From Enterobacter chengduensis (lineage in GTDB: Bacteria > Pseudomonadota > Gammaproteobacteria > Enterobacterales > Enterobacteriaceae), in contig NZ_CP043318.1 of NCBI RefSeq assembly GCF_001984825.2, forward strand, positions 2,170,001 to 2,234,000: DNA of 64,000 nucleotides, read 5' to 3'. The notes beneath the pieces are model-generated. The model saw nothing but the letters and a program-made list of their open reading frames with translations. It did no database searches and was not told the origin of the DNA. Of this stretch, positions 26,564-35,653 are shown in pieces (position 1 is the stretch's first letter; each line of letters starts with the position of its first letter). Made by a program: the position numbers and the translations under genes.

Positions 26564-27712
26564 TTATTTTTGCAGCGCCTGACTGAGATCGGCAATCAGG
26601 TCTTTGGGATCTTCAATCCCCACTGAAAGACGGATCAGCTGCGGCACAATGCCGTTTGCCAGCCGTTGCTCCAGCGGAATCGAGGCGTGCGTCATGCTGT
26701 AGGGCTGGCTCACCAGACTTTCCACGCCGCCCAGGCTTTCCGCGAGGGTGAACAACTTCAGGCTGCGGATCACCTCCGTGGCGCGTTGCGCATCGCCTTT
26801 GACCACCACGGAAATCATCCCACCGGGGAGCGCCATCTGCGTGCGGGCAAGCTGATACTGCGGATGCGATTCCAGGCCGGGATAGAACACCTTTTCGACC
26901 AGAGGATGCCGATCCAGCCATTGCGCAATCGTCAGCGCGTTGCTGCTGTGCTTTTCTACCCGCAACGCCAGCGTGCGAATACCGCGCAGGGTCAGAAAGC
27001 TGCTGAACGGATCCAAAACGCCGCCCACCGCGTTCTGCAGATAGCCGAGCTTCTCCGCCAGCGCGGGGTTATCTCCGACAATCGCCAGCCCGGCCACCAC
27101 GTCAGAGTGGCCGTTCAGGTATTTGGTGGCGGAGTGCACCACGATATCGAAACCGGACGCCAGCGGACGGTGGATCGCCGGCGACGCGAAGGTGTTATCC
27201 GCCACGCTGATGACGTTATGACGGCGGGCGATCGCCGCGATGGCCGCCAGGTCCGCCAGCTTCAGCAGCGGGTTGGTTGGCGTTTCTACCCATACCATAC
27301 GGGTATCCGGGCGGATGGCGGCCTCAAGCCCCGCTAAATCGTCCGGCTTAACCCAGCTGACCTGCAGGCCGGCGCTGCGCTTGCGCACGTTTTCAATCAG
27401 GCGATACGTCCCGCCGTAAACGTCATCAATGGCGACGATATGGCTGTCTTTGTCCAGCAGCTCAAGCACCGTTGAGATGGCCGCGAGCCCGGAGGCAAAG
27501 GCGTAGCCGCGCGTGCCGCCCTCCAGTTGGGCGATGGCGGTTTCCAGCGCGTGGCGGGTCGGGTTGCCGCTGCGGGAATACTCATAGCCGGTATGCTCGC
27601 CGGGCGACGGTTGCGCAAACGTCGAAGTAGCGTAGATCGGGGGCATGACGGCGCCGTGCTGGTCGTTGAACTCGCCGCTGTGTACGCTCAGGGTGGCCAG
27701 GTTTTTCATCAT
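26564..27712 (-). CDS. mtcC: Cystathionine gamma-lyase type PLP enzyme (MtcC-like)
   Basis: A 382-residue Cys/Met-metabolism PLP enzyme. Lys197 in HSATKYLNGHSDV is the PLP-binding lysine, with GYEYSRSGNPTR and the NTFASP segment also present. Paired with a cystathionine beta-synthase 8 bases upstream in the same operon, it most likely cleaves cystathionine to cysteine, 2-oxobutyrate and ammonia (reverse transsulfuration). Klebsiella has such an mtcBC pair and E. coli K-12 does not. Related enzymes (cystathionine gamma-synthase, MetB) look similar, but operon context favours the lyase. Start may be either of two adjacent ATG codons. Confidence 0.85.
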   Translation of the reverse strand: MMKNLATLSVHSGEFNDQHGAVMPPIYATSTFAQPSPGEHTGYEYSRSGNPTRHALETAIAQLEGGTRGYAFASGLAAISTVLELLDKDSHIVAIDDVYGGTYRLIENVRKRSAGLQVSWVKPDDLAGLEAAIRPDTRMVWVETPTNPLLKLADLAAIAAIARRHNVISVADNTFASPAIHRPLASGFDIVVHSATKYLNGHSDVVAGLAIVGDNPALAEKLGYLQNAVGGVLDPFSSFLTLRGIRTLALRVEKHSSNALTIAQWLDRHPLVEKVFYPGLESHPQYQLARTQMALPGGMISVVVKGDAQRATEVIRSLKLFTLAESLGGVESLVSQPYSMTHASIPLEQRLANGIVPQLIRLSVGIEDPKDLIADLSQALQK

Positions 27713-27720
27713 CTGTTCCT

Positions 27721-29091
27721 TTATTGCTGAAGACGGTTGCGCCAGGCGGTCAGAACGTCGCTGCGCGTAATCAGACCGAGAAAACGGTCGTTGTCATTAA
27801 TCACGGCCACCAGGCCGCGGTCGAAGATGGCGTGCAGGGCGCTTTCCGGGGCACGTTTATCAAGAAATTCGACCTGACGCGTCATGGCTGCCGTCACCGG
27901 GAGCGCGAAGCGATCGCCGTCGCCGCCGATGTGCCGCAGGAGATCCCACTCGTCGACAATGCCCACTACCTTGCCGTTCTCCAGCACCGGCAGCTGGGAG
28001 ATGTCGTACAGGCGCATGCGCGCCAGGACGGTTGAGAGCGTGTCGTCCGGGGCGGCGGTGACGGTGGCACCTTCATCGTGGCGCAGGGCAATGTAGTCGG
28101 AGAGATCGCCGGCCTGAGGGCGCGTGATGAGCCCCTGCTGGCGCATCCAGTCATCGTTGAACATCTTCGAGAGATATTTATTCCCGCTGTCGCAGGCGAA
28201 GGTCACCACGCGCTTCGGCGCGGTCTGCGCCTGGCAATACTTCAGCGCGGCCGCCAGCAGCGTACCGCTCGACGAGCCCGCCAGAATGCCTTCCGTTTTC
28301 AGCAGATCGCGCGCGGTGGCGAAGGCCTCGCGGTCGGTGATGCGCCAGGCGCGACTCACCCCTTCAATGTGGGCCAGCGGAGGAATAAAGTCTTCGCCAA
28401 TTCCCTCAACCAGCCAGGCGCCCGCATCGCGATAGCGCCCGGTCTCTACCTGGTCGGCCAACACCGATCCGGCCGGGTCAGCCAGCACAAACTCCGTTTG
28501 CGGAGAGTGCTCGGCGAACCACGCCTGCAGGCCGCCCAGCGTACCGCCTGAGCCGACGCCGACCACGATGGCGTCAATCTTGCCCTCAAGCTGCTCGTAC
28601 AGTTCCGGCGCCGTGGTGGTGCGGTGCGCCAGCGGGTTGGCGTCGTTGTTGAACTGGTCGATGTAAAACGCGCCGGGCAGTTCGTTCGCCAGACGCCGGG
28701 CGTAATCCTGATAATAGGCAGGATGGCCCTTGTTAACGTCGGAGCGGGTCAGCACCACCTGGGCACCCAGCGCGCGCAGGTGGAAAATCTTCTCGCGGCT
28801 CATTTTGTCCGGCACCACCAGGAGCAGCGAGTAGCCCTTCTGGGCGGCGATCAGGGCCAGACCGAGGCCGGTATTCCCCGCCGTGGCCTCAATAATCGTG
28901 CCGCCAGGCTGCAGCTGGCCGGTGCGCTCCGCTTCGTTGATCATCGACAGCGCAACGCGATCCTTAATCGAACCGCCCGGATTTTGGTTTTCCAGCTTCA
29001 GAAACAGCGAGCAGGGACCGGTATCAAGCTTATGCAGCTGGATAAGCGGGGTACGGCCAATCAGTTCGGTGACGGAGTGATAAATCGTCAT
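27721..29091 (-). CDS. mtcB: Cystathionine beta-synthase (MtcB-like) with C-terminal CBS pair
   Basis: A 456-residue protein. The PLP fold (about 1-320) has the Schiff-base Lys43 in GGSIKDRVA and the phosphate-cup GSGGTLGG motif; two CBS domains follow (about 335-456). It would condense homocysteine with serine (or O-acetylserine) to cystathionine, the first step of moving methionine sulfur to cysteine. ATG 29091 with AAGGGA upstream replaces the frame start at 29115. It is the first gene of a two-gene operon, and MetJ-like boxes begin 110 bases upstream. The CBS domains suggest allosteric control. Confidence 0.87.
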   Translation of the reverse strand: MTIYHSVTELIGRTPLIQLHKLDTGPCSLFLKLENQNPGGSIKDRVALSMINEAERTGQLQPGGTIIEATAGNTGLGLALIAAQKGYSLLLVVPDKMSREKIFHLRALGAQVVLTRSDVNKGHPAYYQDYARRLANELPGAFYIDQFNNDANPLAHRTTTAPELYEQLEGKIDAIVVGVGSGGTLGGLQAWFAEHSPQTEFVLADPAGSVLADQVETGRYRDAGAWLVEGIGEDFIPPLAHIEGVSRAWRITDREAFATARDLLKTEGILAGSSSGTLLAAALKYCQAQTAPKRVVTFACDSGNKYLSKMFNDDWMRQQGLITRPQAGDLSDYIALRHDEGATVTAAPDDTLSTVLARMRLYDISQLPVLENGKVVGIVDEWDLLRHIGGDGDRFALPVTAAMTRQVEFLDKRAPESALHAIFDRGLVAVINDNDRFLGLITRSDVLTAWRNRLQQ

Positions 29092-29200
29092 GATGTTTTC
29101 CCTTCTGGATGTCATGACGAGATGATAGGGCGGTGAAATTTTGGCAATAAAGAACCATTCACTGCAGTTTAGAACAGAAAGGAATATAAATGCTATTTCT

Positions 29201-29248
29201 GGACGTCAGGACAGCAAGACGTAAAGTTGTCTGGATGTGAGGATGGCT
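29201..29248. promoter_or_regulatory. Six tandem MetJ-like boxes
   Basis: Contiguous 8-base units GGACGTCA, GGACAGCA, AGACGTAA, AGTTGTCT, GGATGTGA and GGATGGCT resemble the met box AGACGTCT (three match at 6 of 8). MetJ binds such tandem arrays with S-adenosylmethionine. The array lies between mtcB (leftward) and the metN-like gene (rightward), and could control either or both. Confidence 0.65.
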
Positions 29249-29433
29249 ATATTGGCATAAAATGCTGCAAAAACGACCGTTTTTCGCGCGCGTCATCCGG
29301 CAGATATGCAGTCGGCAGATAATCATTGCTGAAATTGGTCTAAATGCTTTCCCCCCATGTAAATCCGCGTTTATTCCCCAAAGTTATAACACATTCTTTT
29401 TTGTTCATTTAAAAGCTGATAACGCCTGTTTAC

Positions 29434-29457
29434 ACTCGTTTGGACATCCATACTTCT
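29434..29457. promoter_or_regulatory. Possible second MetJ box cluster before the metN-like gene
   Basis: Three adjacent 8-base units, ACTCGTTT, GGACATCC and ATACTTCT, match the met box at 5, 5 and 6 of 8 positions, 34 bases before the metN-like start. Weaker than the array at 29201. The remaining intergenic bases 29249-29433 are AT-rich with no gene. Confidence 0.4.
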
Positions 29458-29490
29458 AAACCGCCACGGCGGCACGGATAACGAATAAGA

Positions 29491-30513
29491 ATGATTGTAC
29501 TGAGCAATATTTCGAAGGTTTTTGACAACGGAAAGGTGGCACTCACTGCCGTTGATAACGTCAATTTGACGATAGCACAGGGACAGATTTACGGAATTAT
29601 CGGCTACAGCGGGGCAGGTAAAAGCACGCTGATTCGTCTGCTCAACGGTCTGGAAAAACCCAGCACCGGCAGCGTCACCGTTAACGGACAGGACATTTCG
29701 GCGGCAAAGGGTGAAGCGCTGCGTCAGGCCCGCCTGAAGATCAGCATGGTGTTTCAGCACTTCAACCTGCTGTGGTCGCGCACGGTGCGCGAAAACATTG
29801 CGTTCTCTATGCAGATTGCCGGCGTGCCGAAAGCAAAAATCGCCGCCCGCGTTGCGGAGCTGGTGGAGCTGGTTGGCCTGAAGGGGCGTGAGCATGCCTA
29901 TCCGTCGCAGCTGAGCGGCGGACAAAAGCAGCGCGTGGGTATTGCCCGTGCCCTGGCGAACAACCCTGACGTGCTGCTCTGCGATGAAGCCACGTCCGCG
30001 CTCGACCCGCAGACCACCGATCAGATCCTCGATCTGCTGCTGGATATCAACCGTCGTTTCAACCTGACCATCGTGCTGATCACCCACGAGATGCACGTGG
30101 TGCGCAAGATCTGCGACCGCGTGGCGGTAATGGAGAACGGTAAAGTCGTGGAGGAGGGCGACGTGCTGAGCGTCTTTACCCATCCGCAGCAGCCGATTAC
30201 GCAGCAGTTTGTCCGCCAGGTAAGCCAGTACGCCGAGGAGGAAACCTTCAATACCGAACTGGCAAACGATCTGGAGGGTACGGTCATCCGACTGACCTTT
30301 ACCGGGCACAGCACGCATAAGCCGATCGTGGGTGAACTGACCCTGCGCTACGGCCTGCCGTTTAACATCCTGCACGGGAAAATGACGCAAACCGCCCACG
30401 GCGTTTTCGGGCAACTCTGGGTGCACGTCGCGGCATCCGATGAACAACTGAACAATATCCTCGCCGACCTGCAGCACAGCGATATTGAAGGCGAGGTAAT
30501 TAAACATGGCTGA
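29491..30513 (+). CDS. MetN-like methionine ABC transporter ATPase
   Basis: A 340-residue ATPase with Walker A GYSGAGKST, signature LSGGQKQR, Walker B VLLCDEATSALDP and a C-terminal NIL domain (about 265-340), the regulatory domain found in MetN. It energises uptake of methionine through the MetI-like permease, whose gene overlaps by eight bases. The canonical metNIQ locus is elsewhere in enterobacteria, so this is probably a second copy. Substrate could be methionine or a derivative such as a sulfoxide or D-isomer. Confidence 0.88.
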   Translation: MIVLSNISKVFDNGKVALTAVDNVNLTIAQGQIYGIIGYSGAGKSTLIRLLNGLEKPSTGSVTVNGQDISAAKGEALRQARLKISMVFQHFNLLWSRTVRENIAFSMQIAGVPKAKIAARVAELVELVGLKGREHAYPSQLSGGQKQRVGIARALANNPDVLLCDEATSALDPQTTDQILDLLLDINRRFNLTIVLITHEMHVVRKICDRVAVMENGKVVEEGDVLSVFTHPQQPITQQFVRQVSQYAEEETFNTELANDLEGTVIRLTFTGHSTHKPIVGELTLRYGLPFNILHGKMTQTAHGVFGQLWVHVAASDEQLNNILADLQHSDIEGEVIKHG

Positions 30514-31174
30514 GAATCTCTTTCCGCACCTCAAGTGGGATCAGCTCTGGGCGGCGACGCTGGAGACGCTGTACATGACCGCGCTTTCCGGCGTAGCGAC
30601 CTTTGTGCTGGGCATCGTGCTGGGTTTGACGCTGTTTTTAACCGCGCGCGGCGGGCTGTTCCACAACCGCACGGTGTATAGCGTCATGTCGATCGTGGTG
30701 AACGTGTTCCGCTCAATTCCGTTCATCATTCTGATCGTTCTGCTGATCCCGTTTACCAAGACCGTTGTCGGCACCATTCTTGGCGCCAACGCGGCGCTGC
30801 CGGCGCTGATTGTCGGTGCCGCACCGTTCTACGCACGCCTGGTGGAAATCGCCCTGCGTGAAGTGGATAAAGGCGTGATAGAAGCGACGCGCTCGATGGG
30901 CGCACGGCTCAGCACGCTCGTGTTTCGGGTTTTGCTGCCGGAATCATCACCTGCACTGGTATCGGGTATTACGGTGACGCTAATTGCGCTGGTGAGCTAC
31001 AGCGCCATGGCGGGGGTGATTGGCGCCGGTGGTTTGGGAAATCTGGCTTATCTGGAAGGATTCCAGCGCAACCATGGTGACGTCACGCTGGTGGCAACGG
31101 TGACCATTCTGATCATCGTTTTCATTATCCAGTTCTGCGGCGATGTCATTACTTCATTGTTAGACAAAAGATAA
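30506..31174 (+). CDS. MetI-like methionine ABC transporter permease
   Basis: A 222-residue inner-membrane permease with five predicted helices and the EAA-type coupling segment VDKGVIEATRSMGARLSTLVF. Length and layout match MetI (217). The start lies within the end of the ATPase gene, and the substrate-binding gene follows after 26 bases, giving an N-I-Q order as in metNIQ. Confidence 0.88.
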   Translation: MAENLFPHLKWDQLWAATLETLYMTALSGVATFVLGIVLGLTLFLTARGGLFHNRTVYSVMSIVVNVFRSIPFIILIVLLIPFTKTVVGTILGANAALPALIVGAAPFYARLVEIALREVDKGVIEATRSMGARLSTLVFRVLLPESSPALVSGITVTLIALVSYSAMAGVIGAGGLGNLAYLEGFQRNHGDVTLVATVTILIIVFIIQFCGDVITSLLDKR

Positions 31175-31200
31175 TCTCTAAAAACATACAGGAACCCATC

Positions 31201-32013
31201 ATGAAAAAAACGCTGACGCTGATCGCCGCCGCAACCCTGAGCGCCCTGAGCTTCGCCTCCTGGGCCGACACCCTGACCGTGGGCGCATCCAACACGCCGC
31301 ACGCCGAAATTCTGGAGCAGGCAAAGCCGATTCTGGCGAAGCAGGGTATCGACCTGGAGATTAAACCGTTCCAGGACTACATTCTGCCGAACACCGCCCT
31401 GGCGGGTCGTGACATCGACGCGAACTATTTCCAGCACATTCCTTACCTGAACAGCGTGCTGAAGGATCATGCGGGCGATAAGGACTACGATTTCGTCAGC
31501 GCGGGCGCGATCCACATTGAGCCTATCGGCATCTACTCTAAAAAATACAAGTCGCTGAAGGACCTGCCGGAAGGTGGCAAGATCATCATGCGTGACGCGG
31601 TTTCTGAAGAGGGGCGCATTCTCTCCATCTTCGAGAAAGAGGGCGTGATCAAGCTGAAGCCGGGCATTGATAAAGTGACCGCGCGCATCAGCGACATCGT
31701 CGAGAACCCGAAAAAGCTGCAGTTCACGCCTAACGTGGAGGCGTCCCTGCTGCCGCAGATGTATAACAACGATGAAGGTGCCGCGGTGGTGATTAACGCC
31801 AACTACGCGATTGACGCCGGTCTGGATCCGGTTCACGACCCGATTGCGGTAGAGAGCGGTGAAAATAACCCGTACGCCAACATCATTACCGTGCATCGCG
31901 GTGACGAGAAGAAGAAAGATATCGTCGCGCTGGTGAACGTGCTGCACTCGAAAGAGATTCAGGACTGGATCCGCACCAAGTACAAAGGCGCTGTCATTCC
32001 GGTAAACAACTAA
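31201..32013 (+). CDS. MetQ/NlpA-family methionine-binding protein, no lipobox
   Basis: A 270-residue binding protein of the NlpA/MetQ family (LTVGASNTPHAEILE at the mature N-terminus; AGRDIDANYFQHIPYLN in the core). The signal peptide ends ...FASWAD with no lipobox cysteine, so the mature protein should be a soluble periplasmic protein, whereas E. coli MetQ is a lipoprotein. It is the last gene of the importer operon and is followed by a strong terminator. Confidence 0.88.
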   Translation: MKKTLTLIAAATLSALSFASWADTLTVGASNTPHAEILEQAKPILAKQGIDLEIKPFQDYILPNTALAGRDIDANYFQHIPYLNSVLKDHAGDKDYDFVSAGAIHIEPIGIYSKKYKSLKDLPEGGKIIMRDAVSEEGRILSIFEKEGVIKLKPGIDKVTARISDIVENPKKLQFTPNVEASLLPQMYNNDEGAAVVINANYAIDAGLDPVHDPIAVESGENNPYANIITVHRGDEKKKDIVALVNVLHSKEIQDWIRTKYKGAVIPVNN

Positions 32014-32031
32014 TTTACTGATTTTAAAGAT

Positions 32032-32066
32032 GAAGCCCGGCGAGTCTCTCGCCGGGCTTCTTTTTT
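32032..32066 (+). terminator. Terminator after the metQ-like gene
   Basis: A 13-bp perfect stem GAAGCCCGGCGAG (32032-32044) / CTCGCCGGGCTTC (32048-32060), loop TCT, then six T residues. Confidence 0.95.
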
Positions 32067-32123
32067 GTATCCGGCAGGAGAATCATTTAAGCTCAACGTT
32101 TAACAGGCAATGGAGTGATGACG

Positions 32124-32333
32124 ATGGGTAACGTGACCAAAGATGAAGCGCTGTACCAGGAGATGTGCCGGGTGGTCGGAAAGGTGGTGCTTGAGATGCG
32201 TGATTTAGGGCAGGAGCCAAAGCATATTGTCATCGCCGGCGTCCTGCGCACCGCGCTGGCGAACCAGCGCGTTAAGCGCAGTGCATTGACAACCGAGGCG
32301 ATGGAAACGGTGGTTAAAGCGCTGGCCGGGTAA
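32124..32333 (+). CDS. fumD: Fumarase D (YdhZ)
   Basis: A 69-residue protein, same length as E. coli FumD. Segments CRVVGKVVLEMRDLGQEPKH and VIAGVLRTALAN are nearly identical to it. It has been described as a small enzyme with fumarase activity. ATG 32124 is eight bases from GGAG and is chosen over 32118. In E. coli it lies beside pykF; here a sulfur-metabolism block separates them. Its last 20 bases overlap the end of the convergent permease gene. Confidence 0.92.
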   Translation: MGNVTKDEALYQEMCRVVGKVVLEMRDLGQEPKHIVIAGVLRTALANQRVKRSALTTEAMETVVKALAG

Positions 32334-33009
32334 GGCGCCAGCGCTTCGCAAGCCGCTCAAGCGAGCAGCAGAGCAGGTAGTAGACCACGCCCGTAAAGAT
32401 AAAAATGGCCGCCGGGTAGATTTGCACCCGGTTGTTGACCTGTCCTGCCACCGTGGTCAGTTCCGGCACGTTGACGATAAACGCCAGCGACGTATCCTTC
32501 AGCAGGCTGATAAAAATTCCCACCAGAGACGGCAGAATATTCCTCAGCGCCTGCGGCAGCAGCACGCGCAGGAGGATTTGCCGGGTGCTGAACCCCTGAG
32601 ACAGCGCCGCCTCGTACTGCCCGGACGGCAGCGCGTTAAGCCCGGCCAGCACCGAGTGCATCACGGTTGCCGCGGTAAACCAGGCCAGCGCCAGCGTGAC
32701 GGTCAGCGCCCCCGGCAGATCGCCTCCGGCCATCAGCGGCAGGAGATACCACATCCAGAAAATCACGAAGATGAGCGGGATCCCGCGAATCAGCTCAGCC
32801 CACATAAAGAGGGCCTTTCGCACAAGCCCGGTAAAGCGCCAGGCCAGACACGCGAGCACTATCCCGCCGGGCAGCGCGATGACGGCGGCCCCGGCCGCCA
32901 TCATTAACGAGAGCAATACGCCTCCCGGTTCACCGGCCGCCGCGCGCCCCCACAGCAGATAATCGAGGTTATCGGTGATGACGTTAAGTCCGGCAATCAT
33001 GTTTTTCAC
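32314..33009 (-). CDS. Polar amino-acid ABC transporter permease (second)
   Basis: A 231-residue inner-membrane permease of the HisM/GlnP family. The coupling motif is seen as SGQYEAALSQGFSTRQILLRV (about 125-145), with about five membrane helices. It pairs with the next upstream permease, whose gene it overlaps by 26 bases. The operon order is binding protein, ATPase, permease, permease. The specific amino acid cannot be read from the permease. Confidence 0.88.
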   Translation of the reverse strand: MKNMIAGLNVITDNLDYLLWGRAAAGEPGGVLLSLMMAAGAAVIALPGGIVLACLAWRFTGLVRKALFMWAELIRGIPLIFVIFWMWYLLPLMAGGDLPGALTVTLALAWFTAATVMHSVLAGLNALPSGQYEAALSQGFSTRQILLRVLLPQALRNILPSLVGIFISLLKDTSLAFIVNVPELTTVAGQVNNRVQIYPAAIFIFTGVVYYLLCCSLERLAKRWRLTRPAL

Positions 33010-33760
33010 TCCCTGAGGTGGCGACGTTTGGACGCTGACGTTTCGCCTGAGGTCCAGTGCGAACCAGCACCATCCCCATGACCAGGCCGGTCAGCAGGTA
33101 GAGAGCGGTACCGACGGTAAAGGCCTCCAGCGCGTGCGCGTTATAGCTCTCAATCTGCCTGACCTGATAGGTCAGCTCGGCAAAGCCAATTCCGCTGGCG
33201 AGCGAGGAGAGCTTCATCAGATTGAGGTACTGCCCCACAACCGGCTGCCAGGCGTTGGCCAGGCCCTGCGGCAGCAGGATGTAACGAAACAGACGCCACG
33301 CGGAGAATCCCTGGGCCAGCGCCGCCTCCCGCTGTCCGGCAGGCACGGAGCGTAACCCCGATTCCACCTCTTCGATTAAAAACGCCGAGGTAAACACGCC
33401 CAGGCCCCAGGCAGAACATAAAAATTCGGGCGTAAACCACCAGACGTCACCGGGCAAAATGGACCAGCTGTGATCCGCGTTGACCGCGTCGCGAAACGCC
33501 TGCGGCAGCCCGTTCCAGGCGGCAAAATACCAGAACAGAAGTTGCACCAGCAGCGGCGTATTGCGAAACAGCGACACCCAGCCGCTGACGACCGCGTTCC
33601 CGAGTCGTCCGCCGGAAAGGCGCAGAAGCATAAAGAGCAGGGCGAGCAGGCTGGCCAGCATTATCCCGGCAAGCGTGACCCACAGGGTGGTGAGAAATCC
33701 GGAGAGGATCCACTGCAGAGGCTGTCCGGTCAGTACCCCCTGCCAGTCGAGCGCGGGCAT
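32984..33760 (-). CDS. Polar amino-acid ABC transporter permease (first)
   Basis: A 258-residue permease of the same family (GltJ-like), with the coupling segment PAGQREAALAQGFSAWRLF at about residues 140-158. It is slightly longer than its partner, with a hydrophobic start near residue 15 and a basic C-terminal tail (GPQAKRQRP). It overlaps the ATPase stop by one base and the second permease by 26 bases. Confidence 0.88.
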   Translation of the reverse strand: MPALDWQGVLTGQPLQWILSGFLTTLWVTLAGIMLASLLALLFMLLRLSGGRLGNAVVSGWVSLFRNTPLLVQLLFWYFAAWNGLPQAFRDAVNADHSWSILPGDVWWFTPEFLCSAWGLGVFTSAFLIEEVESGLRSVPAGQREAALAQGFSAWRLFRYILLPQGLANAWQPVVGQYLNLMKLSSLASGIGFAELTYQVRQIESYNAHALEAFTVGTALYLLTGLVMGMVLVRTGPQAKRQRPNVATSGSEKHDCRT

Positions 33761-34575
33761 TACGGATGCTCCTGATGCAGCGGGTCGAGCACCTTTTGCA
33801 GGAACCGCTGCGCGCGCGGATGCGATGGCTGACTGAAAAACTGCGCCGGTGGCGCGGTTTCCAGAATTTGCCCGCCGTCGATAAAGACAATCCGGTCGGC
33901 AATTTCCCGGGCAAACTGCATCTCGTGGGTCACGACAATCATGGTGATCCCGCTGTGGGCGAGGGCTTTCATTACGTACAGCACTTCACCAATCATCTCC
34001 GGATCCAGCGCGGAGGTGGGTTCATCGAACAGAATAATTTGCGGTGAAGAGGCGAGGGCGCGGGCAATCGCCACGCGCTGCTGTTGTCCACCGGAAAGCT
34101 CTGCCGGGAAATGGTGGGCTTTTTCCAGCATCCCGACCTTCTCCAGCAGGGCCAGCGCGCGCTCGTGGGCGGGCTGCGGCTTCCAGCCGTGAACGTGCTC
34201 CAGGGCCAGGGTGATGTTCTGGCTGGCGGTGAGATGGGCGTAAAGATTGAACTGCTGGAATACAAACCCCACGCGGCTGCGCAGCTGGCGCAGCCCGGTC
34301 CCGGAAAGCGTTCCGGTTGGCTTGTTGTCGACCAGGATCTCCCCGCCGCTCAGGGTTTCAAGCTGGTTGATAAGGCGGATCAGGGTGGATTTTCCGGATC
34401 CTGACGGGCCGAGGATGGCAACCACTTCACCCGGCGTGATGGTGAGATTAATGTCGTTTAAAACCTGATGGTCGCCGTAGCGTTTCTCCACATGACGAAA
34501 CTCCACGCTGGCCTGTTCCAGATGTGAAAAATCCGCGGCACCGGCCGCGGAGTGTGAAAATAAACCTGAGAGCAT
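33760..34575 (-). CDS. Polar amino-acid ABC transporter ATPase (GlnQ family)
   Basis: A 271-residue ATPase with Walker A GPSGSGKST, signature LSGGQQQR, Walker B ILFDEPTSALDPE and the switch histidine in VVTHEMQFA. The N-terminal 25 residues before VEFRHVEKRYG are extra compared with GlnQ (about 240) and may come from an upstream start choice. Only one base separates it from the binding-protein gene. Confidence 0.9.
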   Translation of the reverse strand: MLSGLFSHSAAGAADFSHLEQASVEFRHVEKRYGDHQVLNDINLTITPGEVVAILGPSGSGKSTLIRLINQLETLSGGEILVDNKPTGTLSGTGLRQLRSRVGFVFQQFNLYAHLTASQNITLALEHVHGWKPQPAHERALALLEKVGMLEKAHHFPAELSGGQQQRVAIARALASSPQIILFDEPTSALDPEMIGEVLYVMKALAHSGITMIVVTHEMQFAREIADRIVFIDGGQILETAPPAQFFSQPSHPRAQRFLQKVLDPLHQEHP

Positions 34576-34576
34576 A

Positions 34577-35413
34577 TTATCTGGCTTCTATTTTAAAGGC
34601 GCGAGGCTGGGGGGCTGGGGTGCCTGGACCAAACCAGACGTCGTATATTTTGGCCGCCTGACCGCTCTTCTCGAGATTAATCAGCTCGTCGTTGACGGCC
34701 TTCAGCAGCGCGGTTTCCCCTTTTTTCACCCCCACGCCAATCTCTTCTTTACTGAGCAGGTCGGGCAGGATTTTGAAGTTCGCTTTGTCCGGCGCCTGCG
34801 CCAGCAGACCCGCCAGAATGGTGCTGTCCTGGGTGATAGCCTGTACGTTACCGTTGCGCAGTGCCGTCAGCGCCAGCGGAATATCGTCATATGAGAGCAC
34901 GCGTGACTGCGGGAAACGCTGGTGCAGCGACTGTTCGCCCGTCGTGCCTTTGACCGCGCCAATGCGCGCCCGGCTATAGTCATCAAGCTTATCCGGTGAT
35001 TTCGCCGGCACCAGGAACTGCTGGCCGGTCACAAAGTAAGGCGTTGAGAAATCAATCACCTGTGCGCGTTCCGGGGTGATGGTGATATCCGCCACGATCA
35101 GATCGGCTTTCCCGGACTGCAGAAGAGGAATACGGTTGGCCGGATTGGTGGCAACCAGCTCAAGCTTCACGCCGAGCGATTTGGCCAGCGCCCTGGCAAA
35201 GTCCACGTCGTAACCCACGATTTCATGCGTTTTAGCATCAATCGAGCCAAACGGCGGGTTGGCGTCAAAGGTGGCCACTTTCACTACCCCTGCGGCCTTG
35301 ATATCCGCCAGCCGATCGGCCTGCGCCTGTGCTGAAAGCAGGCTGCCCGCCGCCAGCAATCCCAGAACCAGTGCCCGTTTGTTAAACCCTTTCATTTTTG
35401 CTGCCATAGTCAT
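34577..35413 (-). CDS. Polar amino-acid ABC transporter periplasmic binding protein
   Basis: A protein of up to 278 residues with a signal peptide ending near SAQAQAD and a type-II SBP fold (GVVKVATFDANPPFG at the start, NRIPLLQSGKADLIVADITIT in the core). It resembles GltI/CjaA-type proteins for acidic or other polar amino acids. Methionines at residues 3 and 7 are alternative starts. It is the first gene of a four-gene importer operon reading left. The upstream 35414-35653 stretch holds its presumed promoter, but no clear motif was seen there. Confidence 0.88.
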   Translation of the reverse strand: MTMAAKMKGFNKRALVLGLLAAGSLLSAQAQADRLADIKAAGVVKVATFDANPPFGSIDAKTHEIVGYDVDFARALAKSLGVKLELVATNPANRIPLLQSGKADLIVADITITPERAQVIDFSTPYFVTGQQFLVPAKSPDKLDDYSRARIGAVKGTTGEQSLHQRFPQSRVLSYDDIPLALTALRNGNVQAITQDSTILAGLLAQAPDKANFKILPDLLSKEEIGVGVKKGETALLKAVNDELINLEKSGQAAKIYDVWFGPGTPAPQPRAFKIEAR

Positions 35414-35653
35414 ACGCCATCCCGTTGTTTTTGTTTTTCCCCGCTACGCTCCCATAAGGGAAAGCTATCGCCAAATAAGAAATCGTTCTTTGCTATGAGA
35501 AAAAAAGCATTAGTGAACAAGGTGTTAATGAAGAGTAAAAAGGGACAGGGCGCTATTTGCAGATCCTGCACATCGACAGTGGATTTTGGTATTTCCCCCG
35601 CGCGACGTTTGGGTGTTTAACTGAGGTCAGATACGGCGAGAGAGGGTAAGACG

